This document shows positions 60,707-64,000 of a stretch of 64,000 nucleotides of DNA, piece by piece. This DNA comes from JABGQS01 sp963674545 (lineage in GTDB: Bacteria > Bacillota > Clostridia > Christensenellales > SZUA-584): NCBI GenBank assembly GCA_963674545.2, contig CAXXFB010000001.1, positions 1,736,001 through 1,800,000 on the forward strand. The letters are read 5' to 3'. The notes beneath the pieces are model-generated. The model worked only from the letters and a program-made list of their open reading frames with translations. It had not been told where the DNA came from and did not search any database. The stretch's first letter is position 1, and each line of letters opens with the position of its first letter. A program made the position numbers and the translations under genes.

Positions 60707-61966
60707 CTATACGAACAAATACTTGTCCTTATACTCATTGATGCTTATCACTAGATTTTTACCGCTTTCGTCAAAAATCTTCATGTTTTCATAAAGCCTG
60801 TCAATATTCGCAGTCAGCTCATCAAAGCTTTCTCCTTCTATTATCACATATCCTGCTCTTGCGGTTGCGTTCTCTACACCCGCTGCTGTGTCACCTTCTT
60901 TTACGGCATAATAAACATCTTTTACGCCATCCAGCTTTATGACTTCCTGCTCGGGTGTCATTCCCGCTATCTTACCTGACTTTAGGAAAAACATCTGTGT
61001 CGAAACAAACTTTTTATTCTTTAAGAGTGAGTACTCCTCGAGAGCTTTAGTATCGCAGCTGCCCGTTTCGATGTAATCAAGCAGCATACCCGCTATGTCT
61101 ATTCCACTGATAATAGGGATCGTCAAGTCTTCGTACGCTCCGCCTATCCTCATTGCTATCTCATTAACACGCACGCCCTTTTTTCCGATAAGGTACTGAA
61201 AGTATATCGGTCCGTCGATTATTCCGAACGCATCTGCGATATCCTGAGTCATTCTTTCAATGTCTTTGTAATATTCCTTAAGATGCAGCGATGGAAAGTT
61301 GTGCCCAATGCATATGCCAATACGGCTCGTTTTCTTCATCGTCAGTCTGTCCACAACGGATATTATCTTTGCTCTGCCGTCCACTGCCCATCCGTTCACG
61401 GTGATCTCGTCACTCCTGTAGAACTCTTCGAGCAACACTTCATCTTCTCTCGAATAGGAAAGCGTTTCTTCAATATGCCTGCTTACTTCTTCAATATTCT
61501 TAACTTTAAATATCCCACGCTGTCCCTGGCTGTCCACTGGTTTAAGCACTGCAGGAAACTGCAGTCCCTTTATTTCGTTTTTATTAAAACCTTTTCCTAT
61601 CAATCTATAATCATTCATAGGTATTTCATTTTTCGCAAGAATCTCTTTCATGATGCGCTTGTTTGTTACCGCAAGCGCAAGATAACTTCCTGCATAAAAA
61701 TGAAGCCCCAGCTTTTTTGCGACTACTGCGGCCGTAAGAACAGGCTGATCTGTACCCAGCGTAACTATTCCCTCTATTTTATTCTCCGTTGCAGCCTGAA
61801 GTACAAGACCAGTATCAAATGTGCTTACTTTAATGTGATCATCCGCAAATTGCGCACCCGGTGGATCATCAAGATAATCAGCAACTATAACATAGTTTCC
61901 CCGTTTCTTTGCCCTCTTTATTAAATTCAGCTGGCAGTTCCCCGCTCCAAGAATCATCAAACGCAT
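60707..61966 (-). CDS. ATP-grasp domain protein
   Basis: This 419-residue protein has an N-terminal pre-ATP-grasp Rossmann-like region starting MRLMILGAGNCQLNLIKRAK, then the ATP-grasp domain. The nucleotide-binding lysine is in FPAVLKPVDSQGQRGIF, and LLEEFYRSDEITVNGWAVDG and GVRVNEIAMRIGGAYEDL carry the metal-binding acidic residues. The family includes carbamoyl-phosphate synthase-like ligases that join an acid to an amine. In this position it may modify an amino sugar or a linked amino acid. It starts immediately after the stop of the glycosyltransferase gene. Confidence 0.87.
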   Translation of the reverse strand: MRLMILGAGNCQLNLIKRAKKRGNYVIVADYLDDPPGAQFADDHIKVSTFDTGLVLQAATENKIEGIVTLGTDQPVLTAAVVAKKLGLHFYAGSYLALAVTNKRIMKEILAKNEIPMNDYRLIGKGFNKNEIKGLQFPAVLKPVDSQGQRGIFKVKNIEEVSRHIEETLSYSREDEVLLEEFYRSDEITVNGWAVDGRAKIISVVDRLTMKKTSRIGICIGHNFPSLHLKEYYKDIERMTQDIADAFGIIDGPIYFQYLIGKKGVRVNEIAMRIGGAYEDLTIPIISGIDIAGMLLDYIETGSCDTKALEEYSLLKNKKFVSTQMFFLKSGKIAGMTPEQEVIKLDGVKDVYYAVKEGDTAAGVENATARAGYVIIEGESFDELTANIDRLYENMKIFDESGKNLVISINEYKDKYLFV

Positions 61967-62689
61967 CTATAATACTTCTCCGATCTCATATTGGTTTGCT
62001 TTTCTGCGAAGAAACCTAAGAAGCCTTCCGTAATATACATACATCTTGACAGCCAGCGCAAACAAACTGAATACGTGATATCCCGTCCTGTGCGATGTAC
62101 AGTAATCCACCTCGATGTTTTCTATGTTCTTTGCGTATTTTAATATCTCCAGCGATATATAAACGAACTTTGTATCCGCCTTCTTCACTTTCTCCACGAT
62201 ATCCTTCGTCATGATGCGAAAGCTGCAAACCTTCTTGTCCTTCGGCTTGCCCGAAAGCCTTGTTATAAGGGCTTCCCTGAACCTCGAACCCAAACTGCGC
62301 AAAGCTCCCTTAGTCGGTTCAGCACAAACACCGTACACCACGTCATAGCCCTGCCTTATCTTCTCATACAGCTTTATTATATCACACGGGTCGTTCTCCA
62401 AGTCATCATCCATTATTACGGTATAGTCGCATTCGGACCGCCTTAGTCCGCAAAGAATCGCCGCCTGCTGCCCAGCGTTCTCTTTCACCCTTACAACTGT
62501 AATATTCTCATTGTCTTCTTTTATCCGCTTCAAGGCCTCAAAGCTCCCGTCCTGACTGGCGTCATCAACGAACACTATGCTGTAGCTACCGAACTGCGAA
62601 AGCACGTCCGTCAACTTTTCGTTCAGCTCCTCCAGCGTTCGCTGCGCATTATATACAGGAATCACTACACAAATACTGTCCTTCGTCAT
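61967..62689 (-). CDS. Family 2 glycosyltransferase
   Basis: This 240-residue enzyme has a GT-A fold. It starts with ICVVIPVYNAQRTLEELNEKL, then IVFVDDASQDGSFEALKRI and YTVIMDDDLENDPCDIIKLYEK (DxD metal site). There are no C-terminal membrane helices of the polyprenyl-phosphate type, and the end is basic. It probably adds a sugar to a lipid-linked or protein acceptor using the products of the neighbouring genes. The start at 62689 overlaps the aminotransferase stop by four bases (ATGA) and is preceded by GGAGG. Confidence 0.9.
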   Translation of the reverse strand: MTKDSICVVIPVYNAQRTLEELNEKLTDVLSQFGSYSIVFVDDASQDGSFEALKRIKEDNENITVVRVKENAGQQAAILCGLRRSECDYTVIMDDDLENDPCDIIKLYEKIRQGYDVVYGVCAEPTKGALRSLGSRFREALITRLSGKPKDKKVCSFRIMTKDIVEKVKKADTKFVYISLEILKYAKNIENIEVDYCTSHRTGYHVFSLFALAVKMYVYYGRLLRFLRRKANQYEIGEVL

Positions 62690-63780
62690 AGCGCCTCCAT
62701 AACGGCATCTGCAACGGCTGCACACTCGTCCATCGTCAGCGAAGCATATACAGGCAGCCGCAGCAGCCCGTTAGCAAGCCGCATGGTCGCAGGCAGGTCT
62801 TCCGGTTTATACCCAAGGCTCTCCCCCATAGCCGAAGCGTGAAGCGGCATGTAATGAAAATGCGCACTTATTTCCTTTTGCTCTAACTCTTGTCTAACTC
62901 TCTCTCTAGTCTTAAAATCGCTAAAACGCAGATAAAACACATGATAGTTGTCATCGTTATACTTCGGAACTACCGGCACGCTTAATCCATCTGTGCTTCT
63001 AAAGCGACTCATGTAATACTCATACACCGTCCGCTGCTTTTGCTTTATCTCCTCCGCTTTTTCAAGCTGGGCATACAGCACCGCGGCATTTAGGTTGGGC
63101 ATAGCAGAGCTAGTCCCCTGCATCTGCCACGTATAAGCATCTACCTCACCCTTTAGAAACCTCTGCCTGTCCGTGCCGTTGTCGTATATCGTCTGTACCC
63201 TCTCAAGTACTTCCTCATCATCAGTATTCACAACAAGCGCACCTCCGCCGCCTGCCGAAACGTTCTTCGTTTCGTGAAAGCTTAAAATACCGAAGTCGCC
63301 TATGCTGCCAAGCAGCCTTTTCTTGTAAGCCGCACCAAACGAGAGCGCCGCATCCTCTATCACAAATACGTCTTCGCACAGCTCCATCAGCTCATCCATA
63401 TCGGCAGAGCTTCCGCTGTAGTGCGTGGGTATAATACACCTTGTCTTAGCGTTCATCTTTCGCTTAACATCATCTATGCTGATAACGCCTGTTTCTTCAT
63501 CCACCTCTGCAAAAACCGGACTAAGCCCATAGCGCAACGCTGTATTCGCCGCAGAAGGGTATGTGAACGACGGCAGTATAACTTCGCCCTTCTCCATCGC
63601 CAGTACTTCGAAAAGCAAGTCTAGCGCAGATGAAGCGCTCGTCGTCAGAAACACAGGTGCACCGAACTCATCCGCCAGCCTGTCTCTCACTTTGGCAGTA
63701 TAGTCCGCACCGCCAAGAGCGTCCTGCACACACCGCACTTCAGCTTCGTCGTAATATGTTTTCTTGAAAGGTATGTTCAT
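62686..63780 (-). CDS. wecE: DegT/DnrJ/EryC1/StrS aminotransferase (WecE-like)
   Basis: This 364-residue PLP enzyme resembles the dTDP-4-amino-4,6-dideoxygalactose transaminase WecE/RffA. MNIPFKKTYYDEAEV opens the protein and VILPSFTYPSAANTALRYG is a characteristic segment. Asp-based PLP contact is in VIEDAALSFGAAYKKR, and the Schiff-base lysine is in LSFHETKNVSAGGGGAL. Together with rfbB it would yield dTDP-4-amino sugar. The ATG is immediately after the stop of the preceding gene, with GGTGGAAG as the ribosome binding site. Confidence 0.9.
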   Translation of the reverse strand: MNIPFKKTYYDEAEVRCVQDALGGADYTAKVRDRLADEFGAPVFLTTSASSALDLLFEVLAMEKGEVILPSFTYPSAANTALRYGLSPVFAEVDEETGVISIDDVKRKMNAKTRCIIPTHYSGSSADMDELMELCEDVFVIEDAALSFGAAYKKRLLGSIGDFGILSFHETKNVSAGGGGALVVNTDDEEVLERVQTIYDNGTDRQRFLKGEVDAYTWQMQGTSSAMPNLNAAVLYAQLEKAEEIKQKQRTVYEYYMSRFRSTDGLSVPVVPKYNDDNYHVFYLRFSDFKTRERVRQELEQKEISAHFHYMPLHASAMGESLGYKPEDLPATMRLANGLLRLPVYASLTMDECAAVADAVMEAL

Positions 63781-64000
63781 CTATTCTTCCACCTTATATA
63801 TCGTAACTTTCCATTCCTGTGCATAAGAATATCGCACTATCCGCATAGCATACGGCGAAGCAAACTCGCCGACAACGCTGCACTCCTGCTCCAGGAAAGT
63901 CTTCATGTCATCGTAATACGGTATCACGTTACCGTAGACTATGTTCCACACCGGCCGCCGCTCCGCAATGAAATCCATCTCCTGCGGATAAACAATATAC
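63781..64000 (-). CDS. C-terminal end of a protein running off the window
   Basis: The frame is open to the window edge and ends at 63781. The last 72 residues read IVYPQEMDFIAERRPVWNIV and onward to the end TIYKVEE. A methionine at 63978 is internal rather than a likely start, although a GGAG-like context precedes it by chance. The fragment resembles the soluble tail of a multi-pass glycosyltransferase or mannosyltransferase-type membrane protein, but too little is visible for certainty. It is in an operon with the WecE-like gene. Confidence 0.5.
   Translation of the reverse strand, partial: YIVYPQEMDFIAERRPVWNIVYGNVIPYYDDMKTFLEQECSVVGEFASPYAMRIVRYSYAQEWKVTIYKVEE

Noticed and set aside
1..64000. 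tRNA and rRNA genes
   Set aside because: Intergenic regions were scanned for cloverleaf-like T-arm sequences and rRNA-like segments. None was convincing.

Overview
The window is a 64 kb chromosomal segment of an anaerobic member of the Bacillota, most likely class Clostridia. The evidence is SigH, Rex, AddAB, ThiT under a TPP riboswitch, MinCDE, VanW-family proteins, DUF134/DUF5320 proteins, Mrp/MinD-like ATPases carrying ferredoxin domains, strong purine-rich ribosome binding sites and several TTG/GTG starts. I cannot place it below class level. I see no rRNA, tRNA, CRISPR array, insertion sequence or integrase. The window reads as core chromosome with scattered accessory genes.

Layout. 1-5.2 kb (+): mrnC, rlmB, a NYN/YacP nuclease, a flavoprotein, sigH and an RNA methyltransferase, a variant of the conserved mrnC-rlmB-yacP-sigH block. 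5.2-8.4 kb: a YfbR-like phosphohydrolase, a TPP riboswitch with thiT, and a membrane GAF-GGDEF diguanylate cyclase. 8.4-14.5 kb (-): pgi, then a cell-shape and division operon mrdA-minC-minD-minE. 14.7-17.4 kb (+): amt and glnA (nitrogen assimilation), with an attenuator-like hairpin before amt. 17.6-22.7 kb (-): a zinc-ribbon protein, two VanW-family proteins, YjbQ and Rex. 22.8-24.1 kb (+): two paralogous small membrane proteins, one with a QPQYG-repeat tail. 24.2-28.4 kb (-): a frameshifted metallophosphatase, a HAAS-domain membrane protein with its PadR regulator, and a CoA-disulfide reductase/rhodanese fusion. 28.5-34.9 kb (+): addB (frameshifted) and addA.

35-45 kb: a chagasin-type lipoprotein, small conserved proteins, an AI-2E family permease, an iron alcohol dehydrogenase, an orphan repeat-type protein, a glycosyltransferase, an M29 aminopeptidase, and an ECF sigma factor with an RsgI-like membrane anti-sigma candidate. 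45-52.4 kb: a VOC protein, a DapA-family/URO-D-family gene pair, a second diguanylate cyclase coupled to galE and an SDR gene, and a DUF3048 lipoprotein. 52.5-56.1 kb: an isolated collagen-like, tail-collar-domain protein, RidA and DegV. 56.1-59.6 kb: divergent DUF134/DUF5320 and NifX-MinD-MinD-NifX genes around a shared promoter region with repeated sites. This arrangement resembles the 'orange protein' type of metal-cluster operon. 59.7-64 kb (-): a nucleotide-sugar and glycan cluster (rfbB, ATP-grasp, glycosyltransferase, wecE-like aminotransferase, and the C-terminus of one more protein).

Most noteworthy: the symmetrical divergent promoter of the NifX/MinD cluster, the ECF/RsgI-like pair with an internal strong start site, the collagen-like tail-collar protein without a prophage, the amt leader attenuator, a phased cluster of DnaA-box-like sites after addA, and two single-base frameshifts (addB and the metallophosphatase), which are either real, recoded or sequencing errors.
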